Of a DNA stretch of 8,637 bases, positions 1 to 5,978 are shown in pieces. Location of the stretch: contig NZ_JAIQXU010000058.1 in the NCBI RefSeq assembly GCF_020166395.1, forward strand, positions 1 to 8,637, read 5' to 3'. The stretch is from Deinococcus betulae (lineage in GTDB: Bacteria > Deinococcota > Deinococci > Deinococcales > Deinococcaceae). Within the stretch, counting starts at the first letter, position 1. Every line of letters begins with the position of its first letter. The notes under the pieces were generated by a model. It did no database searches and was not told where the DNA came from. It worked only from the letters and a program-made list of their open reading frames with translations. Both the position numbers and the translations under genes were made by a program.

Positions 1-3
1 TGA

Positions 4-310
4 CATCCAGACCGAGCCGTGTTGGACGGTATGCTCTGGATTCTCCATACCGGTACCCAGTGGGCTGTCTTGCCCAATACCGAGCACCCACCCAGGACGA
101 CCTGCCATGGCATGGACCGTGCAGGGCGCGTTTTCTCGCTGCGGGAGATGATCGAAGACCAGAGGCTGCTCAATCTCTATTGACAGTACTTACAGTGCTG
201 CCGAAAAGGGGGCCGATGTTGGCCGCATCAAGACAGGCAAAGGCACCAGAATCATGGTCATGGTGGATGCGAGCGGCGTGCTGCTCGCGGCGGCTGAACG
301 GTTGAGGTGA
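4..310 (+). pseudogene. IS5-family transposase remnant, frameshifted
   Basis: Two consecutive reading frames give pieces of an IS5-type (IS427-like) DDE transposase. Frame 1 (from base 4) reads DRAVLDGMLWILHTGTQWAV, the N-terminal pattern of this family, and continues to REMIEDQRLLNLY before a TGA at 181-183. The next piece is in another frame from base 179: IDSTYSAAEKGADVGRIKTG, then KGTRIMVMVDASGVLLA, ending at TGA 308-310. The second piece corresponds to the segment around the first catalytic Asp. The middle of the protein is shortened, and the region with the second Asp and the Glu is absent, so this is a dead relic. Its upstream end may lie outside the window. The family assignment is from motif recognition only; the subgroup is less certain. 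Confidence 0.72.
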
Positions 311-697
311 TAATTCACGTCAACGGTGAAGCCTGCCTGAGCGGCGAACGAAGAGGTCGCGGGCCACCAGCACGATATCCCTGGGTTGGGTCGGAGGGAC
401 CGCTTGGCAGAGTGACAGGCCGAAGTTGTGAGATCCAGACGGGCTCTCCTCTGTTGTGACGACTACAGCTCAGAGCAAGGCTTGCCACTCTGCCTCGTAC
501 TGCGTGACCAGGCGCACATCCCCCGAGCGGCGAGCAGCCTGCAACCGGAGCTCGTGGACGTCTACGAGATCAGGCTCAACCGCCAAGCATTGCGGTCTTG
601 GACTGCACACCACTTCAGGTCTGCTCTTTTCAGGTATGCGTCTCCAGTTTAGGCCTTGGCCAGGCGACCGCGCTAAAACAACAGGCATAGTGAAGCC
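311..697. other. Intergenic region, no intact gene
   Basis: No convincing intact gene lies between the transposase relic and the peptidase gene. On the minus strand one frame stays open on both sides of a single TGA (470-472). It reads VDVHELRLQAARRSGDVRL before the stop and RDIVLVARDLFVRRSGRLHR after it. It has no ATG and I do not recognise it, so it may be decayed coding sequence or chance openness in GC-rich DNA. An imperfect 18-bp palindrome centred on GACGTC lies at 551-568. Confidence 0.4.
686..691 (+). promoter_or_regulatory. Candidate -10 box of a leaderless promoter for the S10 peptidase
   Basis: CATAGT matches TATAAT at four of six positions and ends 6 nt before the ATG at 698. With that spacing the transcript would start at or next to the start codon. 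No Shine-Dalgarno-like purine tract stands between the hexamer and the ATG beyond GAAG, and no good -35 box is seen at 16-18 nt. This is an inference supported mainly by the same arrangement before three other genes here. Confidence 0.3.
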
Positions 698-2236
698 ATG
701 AGTGATGAACGGGATCGAACGAGCGATCAGGAACAGCTGGACGTCAGTGTCCGGTTGCCAGATGGGCGAAGCAAAAACGAGCCGTGCGCTCGCGATGAGG
801 TGAAGGTCACGCGCCACCGCGTCACAGCTGCTGGGCGTGAACTGTTCTACACCGTCACAACTGGCACGATGGTGCTGGCTGAGGAGCGGGAGGCGAAGGA
901 AGGGGCCTCCGAGGGCTTTAAGTCCCGCGCTCAGGTGTTTTTCGTGGCATACGCGCTCGATGAGGACCATCAGCCGCGCCGGCGCCCCGTGACCTTCAGC
1001 TTCAATGGCGGGCCGGGCAGCAGTTCCGTGTGGTTGCACCTGGGCCTGCTCGGCCCCCGCCGTGTCGTGATGGGCGATGCGGGCGCCCTGTCCGGCCCGC
1101 CCTATGACCTGACGGACAACGAGTTCACTCTGCTGACCCACTCCGATCTGGTGTTCATTGACCCGGTCACGACCGGCTACTCCCGAGTGCTTGAAGGGGA
1201 AAAGGCGGCCGATTACCACGGTTTTCAGAAAGACATCGAGTCGGTGGGCGACTTTATCCGGCTGTGGACCAGCCGTGCCGGGCGGTGGCTGAGCCCTAAA
1301 TTTCTAATCGGGGAAAGTTATGGCACGACCCGCGCGGCTGGCCTAAGCGGTTACCTGCAGGAGCGGCACGGCCTGTTCCTGAACGGCATCATGCTGGTCA
1401 GCGCCATCTTAGATTTCTCCACGGTGGATTTCACGCCCGGCCACGACTTGGCGTACGTGGTTCATCTGCCCACCGCCGCTGCCACAGCTTGGTACCACGG
1501 CCAGCTCAGTGGTGAGCAGTCGCTGCCAGAAGTTCTGCGCGGCGCTGAAGTCTTTGCGGATGGTGAGTATGCCCGCGCCCTTCACGCTGGCGCGCGCCTC
1601 AGCGCGGCCGAACGCGCCCAGGTCGCGCAGCGTTACGCTGAGTTGACCGGTCTGAGCGATGAATTTGTGCTTCGCAATGACCTGCGCGTGACCCTGGCCC
1701 GCTTCTGTAAGGAACTGCTGCGCGCGCAGGGCCGCACGGTGGGACGGCTGGACAGCCGCTTTACCGGCATTGACCGGGACGCGGGGGGCGACAGCGTTGA
1801 GTACGACCCCAGCATGAGCGCCATCCTGGGCCCGTACACAGCAGCCATGAATCACTACGTTCGCTTGGAACTGGGCTTCGAGTCTGACCTCCCTTACGAG
1901 ATCCTGAGCAGCCGGGTGCGGCCCTGGAGCTACAAGGAGTTTGAGAACAAGCATGTGCGCGTGTCAGATACGCTCAGGCGGGCCATGCATCAGAACCCTC
2001 ACCTCAAGGTGCTGGTGACGTCTGGCTATTTCGACTTTGCCACGCCCTACCACGCCACCCGCCATACGCTCGACCATCTGCAACTCGAGCCCAGTCTGCG
2101 CGGCAATGTGCGCGAGACGTTCTATGAGGCGGGGCACATGATGTATGTACACCGGCCCAGCCTGGAGCAGCAAGCCGCAGACCTGACGTCGTTCATTGAG
2201 TGGGCCACGCAGGACGCGACGCAACGGGGCAGTTAG
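698..2236 (+). CDS. S10 family serine carboxypeptidase-like peptidase
   Basis: This 512-residue protein is an alpha/beta-hydrolase of peptidase family S10, whose members remove C-terminal residues from peptides. Visible motifs in order: FNGGPGSSSVWLHLG at 102-116 (oxyanion-hole loop, usually WNGGPGCSS); DPVTTGYSR at 155-163; nucleophile elbow GESYGT with Ser207; GYFDFATP with the acid Asp446; and EAGHMMYVHRP with His480. The Ser-Asp-His triad is therefore complete and the length fits the bacterial branch. The start is fixed: TAA at 674-676 is in frame and ATG 698 is the first start codon after it. The N-terminus (MSDERDRTSDQEQL) is hydrophilic, with no signal peptide or lipobox, so the enzyme looks cytosolic, unlike vacuolar or secreted eukaryotic S10 enzymes. 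It stands alone on its strand between mobile-element debris. Substrate specificity cannot be read from sequence. Confidence 0.93.
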   Translation: MSDERDRTSDQEQLDVSVRLPDGRSKNEPCARDEVKVTRHRVTAAGRELFYTVTTGTMVLAEEREAKEGASEGFKSRAQVFFVAYALDEDHQPRRRPVTFSFNGGPGSSSVWLHLGLLGPRRVVMGDAGALSGPPYDLTDNEFTLLTHSDLVFIDPVTTGYSRVLEGEKAADYHGFQKDIESVGDFIRLWTSRAGRWLSPKFLIGESYGTTRAAGLSGYLQERHGLFLNGIMLVSAILDFSTVDFTPGHDLAYVVHLPTAAATAWYHGQLSGEQSLPEVLRGAEVFADGEYARALHAGARLSAAERAQVAQRYAELTGLSDEFVLRNDLRVTLARFCKELLRAQGRTVGRLDSRFTGIDRDAGGDSVEYDPSMSAILGPYTAAMNHYVRLELGFESDLPYEILSSRVRPWSYKEFENKHVRVSDTLRRAMHQNPHLKVLVTSGYFDFATPYHATRHTLDHLQLEPSLRGNVRETFYEAGHMMYVHRPSLEQQAADLTSFIEWATQDATQRGS

Positions 2237-2333
2237 CTGGGGACAACGTGCTTTACCGGCTCAACTGGACAGCGAAACGCTGTCTTGATCGCGGGGCGCG
2301 GGTGTCTAGCTGGGGTATAACTCCAACTGGACA
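2234..2333. repeat. Imperfect direct duplication with TAGCTGGGG and CAACTGGACA blocks
   Basis: TAGCTGGGG occurs at 2234-2242 and 2307-2315. CAACTGGACA occurs at 2262-2271 and 2324-2333. The two blocks are in the same order in both units, with different spacers (19 and 8 nt). The first block includes the peptidase stop codon. This could be an old partial tandem duplication or paired ends of a lost element; the identity is not recognised. Confidence 0.45.
2268..2284 (+). terminator. Hairpin after the S10 gene, possible terminator
   Basis: GACAGCG AAA CGCTGTC forms a perfect 7-bp stem with a 3-nt loop, 31 nt after the peptidase stop codon. It is followed only by TTGATC rather than a T run, so a Rho-independent role is plausible but weakly supported. 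Confidence 0.4.
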
Positions 2334-2342
2334 CACCGGCCC

Positions 2343-2441
2343 TTAGTGGTTCATCCGCTAAATGCTGCCTTTGAAGCGCGATCAACTCATCTGCTTTTGT
2401 GACTCAAAGCCAGTGTCAAGACTAACCGGATGAACCATTAG
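2343..2441. mobile_element. MITE-like 91-bp element with 11-bp inverted ends and TTAG duplication
   Basis: The perfect terminal inverted repeats are TGGTTCATCCG (2347-2357) and CGGATGAACCA (2427-2437). They are flanked by the direct repeat TTAG at 2343-2346 and 2438-2441, the signature of a transposed element. The 91-bp body is too short for a transposase and so needs one supplied in trans. A short frame inside starts at ATG 2363 (MLPLKRDQLICF) and ends at the TGA inside the right end. This could be the two fused ends of an internally deleted insertion sequence. A 4-bp YTAR-type target is known for some IS5-family members, and an IS5-type relic lies at the window start, but the ends of that relic are not visible, so parentage is inference. 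Confidence 0.7.
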
Positions 2442-2484
2442 GGTAAGTTTCTGTTCCTATTCTCACTTGACCCCTTACCCTACC

Positions 2485-2746
2485 GACGCCCGTCTGAGTG
2501 CTCTTATCCAGCGGTAGCTCGGCGGGAACGGCGAATTCGTCTGGATGTGGCCGTCCGGAACCGTCGGCGAACACACGGGGACCAAAAGGTCGTGGAGCAT
2601 CCGGTGGTCGGTCACGTGCGCGTTGACTGTGACGTGCTGCTGGTGATGCGGATCTCAGGATTGTCGCGCTGACGGCCGAAGCGGGAAGTCCTGACGCGTA
2701 CCGCATTGAGCTGGCTCAACATGTGGCCCGGACGGGGACGACCTAA
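2485..2746 (+). pseudogene. Remnant of MmyB-type XRE regulator, C-terminal ligand-binding domain
   Basis: Three frames read in succession give a recognisable C-terminal half of an MmyB-like (XRE-family) regulator. Frame 1 gives DARLSALIQR, an in-frame TAG at 2515-2517, then GEFVWMWPSGTVGEHTGTK. The frame starting at 2589 gives VVEHPVVGHVRVDCDVLLV. The frame starting at 2651 gives DLRIVALTAEAGSPDAYRIE and ends at TAA 2744-2746. These match the order of the family pattern: 'D-x-R-L-x-x-L', then 'H-G-T-K', then 'HP-x-V-G', then 'YTAEPGSP'. With one stop and two frameshifts it cannot make the protein. The N-terminal DNA-binding half is absent, and the MITE lies 43 bp upstream where it would have been. 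Confidence 0.68.
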
Positions 2747-2833
2747 TGATCGGCCGTGAACCGGAGAGACAGGGAGGCACCTGACGTCACGCCGGGGGTG
2801 CACCGACAACCCCTGCTCTGGGGGCTCACCCAG
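2747..2833. other. Short intergenic stretch, nothing recognised
   Basis: This 87-bp stretch lies between the broken regulator (plus strand) and the XRE gene (minus strand, converging). I see no motif, no convincing hairpin with a T run, and no gene in it. Confidence 0.4.
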
Positions 2834-3031
2834 TCAGGAAGGATCTGGGTGGAAGATGGCCTCAATCGGCTGGCCAAATTCACGGGCGATCCGGAAAGCA
2901 AGGGGGAGGCCAGGGTCATAGCGGCCGGTCTCCAGAGCGTTCACCGTCTGCCGTGACACGTTGAGGCGGTCCGCGAGCACGCCCTGCGTCCAGCCTCGCG
3001 CCTCGCGAAGTTCCCGAAGTCGGTTGTTCAC
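2834..3031 (-). CDS. Small XRE-family helix-turn-helix transcriptional regulator
   Basis: This is a 65-residue single-domain DNA-binding protein of the Cro/C1 (XRE) type. Residues about 4-54 form the five-helix HTH: RLRELREARGWTQGVLADRL, then NVSRQTVNALETGRYDP, with SRQTVNALETG (26-36) as the recognition helix. The C-terminus PIEAIFHPDPS is typical of very short stand-alone regulators of this group, so the gene is complete at this length. The start is a GTG whose bases overlap the stop codon of the upstream membrane-protein gene (GTGA, 3028-3031), so the two are translationally coupled in one operon. Members of this group are often encoded next to a small membrane protein and may repress their own operon. 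That role is inference; no ligand-binding domain is present. Confidence 0.9.
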   Translation of the reverse strand: MNNRLRELREARGWTQGVLADRLNVSRQTVNALETGRYDPGLPLAFRIAREFGQPIEAIFHPDPS

Positions 3032-3456
3032 GCGCGCTCCGCTTGAGCGGTCAGCACCACGGTGGTGATCGCCCACGAGAACATCCCGGCAGTGAAGGGC
3101 ACCCAGGGCAGCACGGGGTGCTGGAGACCGGCGAGCGTCAGGAACGCGACTGTGATGGAGGTGGCCATGGCCACAACGAAGCCCACACCAAGCCCGCGCA
3201 GGAGAATCAGTTGCTGGTAGTCGTCGCTGCGTCCGAGGTGTCGGACGCCGGCGCGAATGACCAGCAGCAGGGGCAGCACAGGCAGGATGGCCCACAGGAA
3301 GCGCCATGCACTGTGGCCTCTGAGATCCCCCCAGGTGATCACGGCGGCCAGGATGAGCAGGTAGCCGAGGAGGCCAGGCCAGAACTCGCGGGCGTAGGTG
3401 CGGGCGCGGGCCCGGTCGCCGGTAGACGGCGCCGTGCTGTCAAGTTTGTTTGTCAT
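3028..3456 (-). CDS. Four-helix membrane protein of unknown function, operon partner of the XRE regulator
   Basis: This 142-residue integral membrane protein begins with a polar, basic stretch (residues 1-24). Four hydrophobic segments follow at about 25-42 (WPGLLGYLLILAAVITW), 51-68 (WRFLWAILPVLPLLLVI), 84-112 and 115-136. The loop between helices 2 and 3 is charged: RHLGRSDDYQQL (72-83). No enzymatic motif is visible and I do not recognise a named family. The ATG at 3456 is preceded by a TTGACA-17-CATGAT promoter and by GAGG only 1 nt away, which suits leaderless initiation better than a ribosome-binding site. It shares its stop codon bases with the following XRE gene. Pairing with a tiny XRE regulator suggests an auto-regulated membrane function, but what it senses or moves is unknown. 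Confidence 0.85.
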   Translation of the reverse strand: MTNKLDSTAPSTGDRARARTYAREFWPGLLGYLLILAAVITWGDLRGHSAWRFLWAILPVLPLLLVIRAGVRHLGRSDDYQQLILLRGLGVGFVVAMATSITVAFLTLAGLQHPVLPWVPFTAGMFSWAITTVVLTAQAERA

Positions 3457-3461
3457 GCCTC

Positions 3462-3490
3462 ATCATGGAACGGGCGCATCTGGATGTCAA
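3462..3490 (-). promoter_or_regulatory. Promoter of the membrane protein/XRE operon
   Basis: On the minus strand a perfect TTGACA (3490-3485) is followed after exactly 17 nt by CATGAT (3467-3462), a 4/6 match to TATAAT. The -10 box ends 5 nt before the ATG, so the transcript should be leaderless or nearly so. This is the best sigma-70-type promoter in the window. It lies just outside the truncated IS6 element (junction near 3546), so the element did not supply it. Confidence 0.62.
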
Positions 3491-3546
3491 GCGACCTTGA
3501 CAGTGGGTCGTGGAGGGTATCGGGCGGTCTGCCTCCCGAGCCGGCG

Positions 3547-4020
3547 GTGTGTGTTGAGGTCGGTGGAGAGAAGCACTGGCTCTGGAGGGCCGTCAATGAG
3601 CACGGTGCCGTGCTTGACATCCTGCTTCAGCAGCATCGCGACACCCGGGCGGCCAGGTCCTTCTTCACCCGGCTGCTCAGTGAGTCCGAGGTCCCGGAGG
3701 TCATCCACACCGACAAGCTCTGGAGCTACGGGGCAGGCATTCGGGAACTTCCCGTGCTCCACGCTGTGGAGCACGTCCAGGTCGTCTCTGCGGCCCGTTG
3801 CAACAACCTGGTCGAGCAATCGCATCGACCCACACGGCAGCAGGAGCGAAGCCAACTGGGCTTCAAACGACGACAGCGAACGCAAGAGTTCCCGGCCCTG
3901 CATGCCCGCGTCTCGAGCCTTCACCGCCACACCCGGACCACGGTCCCCGCCGCCCTCAGACGAAGCCATCAATCCGCAGCATTGCTCCTCTGGCGAGAGG
4001 CGATGCAGCAGGCAGCTTGA
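3547..4020 (+). pseudogene. IS6-family transposase, N-terminally truncated
   Basis: The frame corresponds to residues 80-236 of the full copy, beginning VCVEVGGEKHWLWRAVNEHG and ending AMQQAA. It retains the second catalytic Asp (VIHTDKLWSYG) and the Glu (CNNLVEQSHR). It lacks the N-terminal helix-turn-helix and the segment with the first Asp, so no active enzyme can be made. The reading frame stays open upstream across the junction, but that extension is antisense to the membrane-protein gene and not part of the transposase. Differences from the full copy include D-to-N and T-to-A in the first 25 residues, T-to-A and G-to-A near the middle, N-to-S, and A for the last T. Confidence 0.88.
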
Positions 4021-4038
4021 GAATCAAGTTGCCTGCTG
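4006..4038 (+). repeat. 15-bp stem-loop over the transposase stop codon, left IS6 copy
   Basis: CAGCAGGCAGCTTGA, loop GAA, TCAAGTTGCCTGCTG: a 15-bp stem with one G-T wobble position. The transposase TGA (4018-4020) is the top of the 5' arm. It could act as a terminator or block readthrough from outside. Compare the copy at 6530-6562, where the loop is in the opposite sense relative to the transposase. Confidence 0.7.
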
Positions 4039-4122
4039 GGATCCTTCGGCCCCGCCGAGGTTAAGTTGCCAGCACGCTTTCAGGGACTCAACACTCCGTT
4101 CACGACCGTCGGCACAGCAGCT

Positions 4123-4156
4123 TCCCGAAGTATTAAGTGCTTGAGAATATTCGGGA
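4123..4156 (-). terminator. Hairpin after the histidine kinase gene, possible terminator
   Basis: TCCCGAAGTATT (4123-4134) pairs with AATATTCGGGA (4146-4156), leaving one bulged G and an 11-nt loop. It begins 17 nt beyond the kinase stop codon. There is no strong T run on either strand, so it may be a Rho-assisted or weak bidirectional terminator. Nested next to it are TTAAGTG/CACTTAA (4133-4139/4170-4176) and AGTGT-GG-ACACT (4162-4173), so the whole 4123-4176 stretch is dense in inverted repeats. Confidence 0.4.
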
Positions 4157-4172
4157 TTGAAAGTGTGGACAC

Positions 4173-5870
4173 TTAAATTATCATCGGCGCACGTTCAGGT
4201 TTGGGCAAGGTGAAGCAGAACGTTGCTCCTTGACCCAGGGTAGCTGTCCCACTCACTGTCCCGCCATGTCGGGTGATGATCCGCCGCACCAGCGACAGTC
4301 CAATCCCTGTACCCTTGAATTCGTCCTGATGGTGAAGGCGCTGGAAGATCCCGAACAGCTGGCCGGCCCGCGCCGGATCAAAGCCCGCTCCATTGTCCCG
4401 CACAAAAACCGTCCATTGCTGCACGTCCTCTTCAGCCCAGACCTCAATGACCGCTGGATCGCGTTCCCGGCTGTATTTTGCCGCGTTCTCCAAGAGGTTG
4501 GTCATCACCTGCTGCAGCGTCACGCAGTCGCCCTGAACGAGAGGAAGTTGGCCCAACCGCCACTCAATGATCCGGCCCTTGTGTTGAACCTGCACATCGA
4601 GTCGCGACTGTTTGAGGAGGTCGTTCAGATCCACCACGCCCACGCTCAGTTCGCGCTGTCCGGTTCGTGACAGGGCCAGCATGCCCTCGATCATCGTCTC
4701 CATGCGCTGCGCGCCCTGGACGATGATGTCCAGGTAGCGGCGGCTCTTCTGCGGATCGTCAAGGCTCCTGGAGGCCAGCTGCGCGAAGCCGGCGATGTGC
4801 CGCAGCGGGGTCATCAGATCGTGCGAGACACTGTGATTGAACGCCTGCAGCTCATCATTCGCCACTTCCAGGGCGGCGCGCTCAGCAGCGAGGTTGTGAG
4901 TCCGTTCCTCAATGCGCGCCTCCAAGAGGCGGTTGAGTTCCCTGATGTCGGCTTCCGCCTGTTTGCGCTCACTGATGTTGTTGAACACGATGGCGACCTG
5001 GTGACTGCCGGCGCCGCCGATGCGAGAGGCATACACGTCGAACCAGCGGTTCATCGCGTCCGATCGGTTCTCAAACCGCACGGCATGACCCGTCAGCGCA
5101 ACCTCGCCGTACGTCTCCACCCAGAACGCTTCCAGATCCGGGACGAGTTCCCGTGCGGTTTTGCCGAGGGCGTCGGCAGGGAGTCCCGTCAACTCGACGA
5201 AGGCCGGATTCGCCTGAATAAACCGGTAATCCACCGGTATCCCGTTCTCGCTGAACAGGATCTCGACGATGCAGAACCCCTCGTCGATGGAATTGAACAG
5301 GCTGCGGAATTTGTCCTCCGATTCCCGCAACGCGGTTTCGGAGCGGGCCCGTTCCACGGCGCCCCACGTGCGTTCGGCGACGTCTTCACACAGGGTGATC
5401 TCCTCGGGGGTCCACGCGTGAGGCTGGGAGAAATGGACGGCCAGTCCGGCGATGAACGCGCCATTTTTGACCAGAGACACGTCTGCCAGGGCACTGACCC
5501 CAATCGCCGCATAAGCTTCTTTCCGCTCTGGGGATAGGGCGGGATCGGCAGCGACCTCAGCGACGGCCACGGTGCGGCCGGCGTGCTGGGCCTCCAGCAC
5601 CCACGGACTGAATGAATCCACCGGAAAGGTGCCTGTGAGCGCCGCCGCGCCGTGGATGTAATTGTGCTCGACGACGTAATCGCTCCCTTGGATCTCGAAG
5701 TACAGAACCCGGTTGGCGCCTAGGTGCTGGCCCAGCACGCGAATCGCCGTCGTCTGAATGTCGACCGGGTCGGCGAGTGGCCTCACTGCGTCATTGAAAG
5801 CAAGCAGGAAGGTGCGCTGAGCGAGGAGCACATGAAGACGGTCAAGGTCAGACGCACCAACTTTGGACAT
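4173..5870 (-). CDS. GAF-PAS sensor histidine kinase
   Basis: This 565-residue protein is a soluble two-component sensor kinase with no transmembrane segment. Residues about 20-170 form a GAF domain (RTFLLAFNDAVRPLADP, then LGANRVLYFEI and AGLAVHF). Residues about 186-300 form a PAS domain ending in the usual NNISERKQAE. A coiled coil spans about 302-340. The HisKA helix carries the phospho-acceptor His350 in SHDLMTPLRHI. The ATPase domain shows the N box (LLENAAKYS, Asn462), G1 (DNGAGFDP, Asp492), F box (FGIFQRLH) and G2 (GTGIGLSL, 520-526). All catalytic boxes are intact. This layout resembles the output half of bacteriophytochrome-like kinases, but no PHY domain or convincing chromophore Cys is seen. 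There is no receiver domain and no response regulator beside it; the downstream side ends at an IS6 relic 96 bp away, so a partner may have been lost. The stimulus is unknown. Confidence 0.93.
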   Translation of the reverse strand: MSKVGASDLDRLHVLLAQRTFLLAFNDAVRPLADPVDIQTTAIRVLGQHLGANRVLYFEIQGSDYVVEHNYIHGAAALTGTFPVDSFSPWVLEAQHAGRTVAVAEVAADPALSPERKEAYAAIGVSALADVSLVKNGAFIAGLAVHFSQPHAWTPEEITLCEDVAERTWGAVERARSETALRESEDKFRSLFNSIDEGFCIVEILFSENGIPVDYRFIQANPAFVELTGLPADALGKTARELVPDLEAFWVETYGEVALTGHAVRFENRSDAMNRWFDVYASRIGGAGSHQVAIVFNNISERKQAEADIRELNRLLEARIEERTHNLAAERAALEVANDELQAFNHSVSHDLMTPLRHIAGFAQLASRSLDDPQKSRRYLDIIVQGAQRMETMIEGMLALSRTGQRELSVGVVDLNDLLKQSRLDVQVQHKGRIIEWRLGQLPLVQGDCVTLQQVMTNLLENAAKYSRERDPAVIEVWAEEDVQQWTVFVRDNGAGFDPARAGQLFGIFQRLHHQDEFKGTGIGLSLVRRIITRHGGTVSGTATLGQGATFCFTLPKPERAPMII

Positions 5871-5978
5871 TCCCTACAGTATTGGCGGAAATCAAGGGCA
5901 GGTGTGCTCAGCACCTGACTTCGCCAGAAATGGCGTCCCGAACGCAGTGGGGCATGACAAGGGACGGTATCTGGGTCT
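5871..5978. other. Divergent intergenic region with two hairpins
   Basis: This 108-bp region separates the kinase (minus strand) from the IS4-type transposase (plus strand). It contains CAGGTG/CACCTG at 5899-5904/5912-5917 and CGCCA-GAAA-TGGCG at 5922-5935. GGTATCTG (from about 5966) pairs with CAGATACC just inside the transposase frame. The IS4 left end must lie in here, but I cannot place it. Confidence 0.35.
5876..5881 (-). promoter_or_regulatory. Candidate -10 box of a leaderless promoter for the histidine kinase
   Basis: TACTGT fits TANNNT and ends 5 nt before the ATG at 5870. AGGGA directly abuts the ATG, too close for a normal ribosome-binding site. No clear -35 box is seen at 17 nt. 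Confidence 0.33.

Larger units (their letters stand above)
3546..4076 (+). mobile_element. 5'-truncated IS6-family element, left copy
   Basis: This 531-bp segment is nearly identical to the distal part of the full IS6-type element at 6491-7294, in the opposite orientation. Homology starts abruptly at 3546 (GGTGTGTGTTGAGG) and runs to the right terminal repeat, whose inner part CCGAGGTTAAGTTGCC lies at 4055-4070. The last base of the end differs (G instead of C at 4076). The left terminal repeat and about the first third of the transposase are missing. Visible differences from the full copy are a handful of substitutions and a 1-bp indel. No 8-bp target duplication can be assigned. Confidence 0.85.

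Noticed and set aside
551..568. Imperfect 18-bp palindrome CTCGTGGACGTCTACGAG
   Set aside because: It lies 130 bp before the S10 start, has one mismatched pair, and no partner site or promoter is next to it; chance is likely.
470..1219. Long minus-strand open frame overlapping the S10 gene
   Set aside because: Most of it is antisense to well-conserved S10 motifs; its openness there follows from the codon bias of the real gene. Only the part before 698 is kept as a weak possibility.
1409..1954. Minus-strand frame inside the S10 gene
   Set aside because: It is fully antisense to a complete, motif-supported gene and shows no recognisable domain.
3043..3546. Plus-strand frame running into the truncated IS6 transposase
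   Set aside because: The upstream part is antisense to the membrane-protein gene and has low-complexity, charged text. It is not a fusion protein, only an open frame across the junction.
4797..5537. Plus-strand open frame inside the histidine kinase
   Set aside because: It is antisense to the GAF, PAS and HisKA domains and has no recognised similarity.
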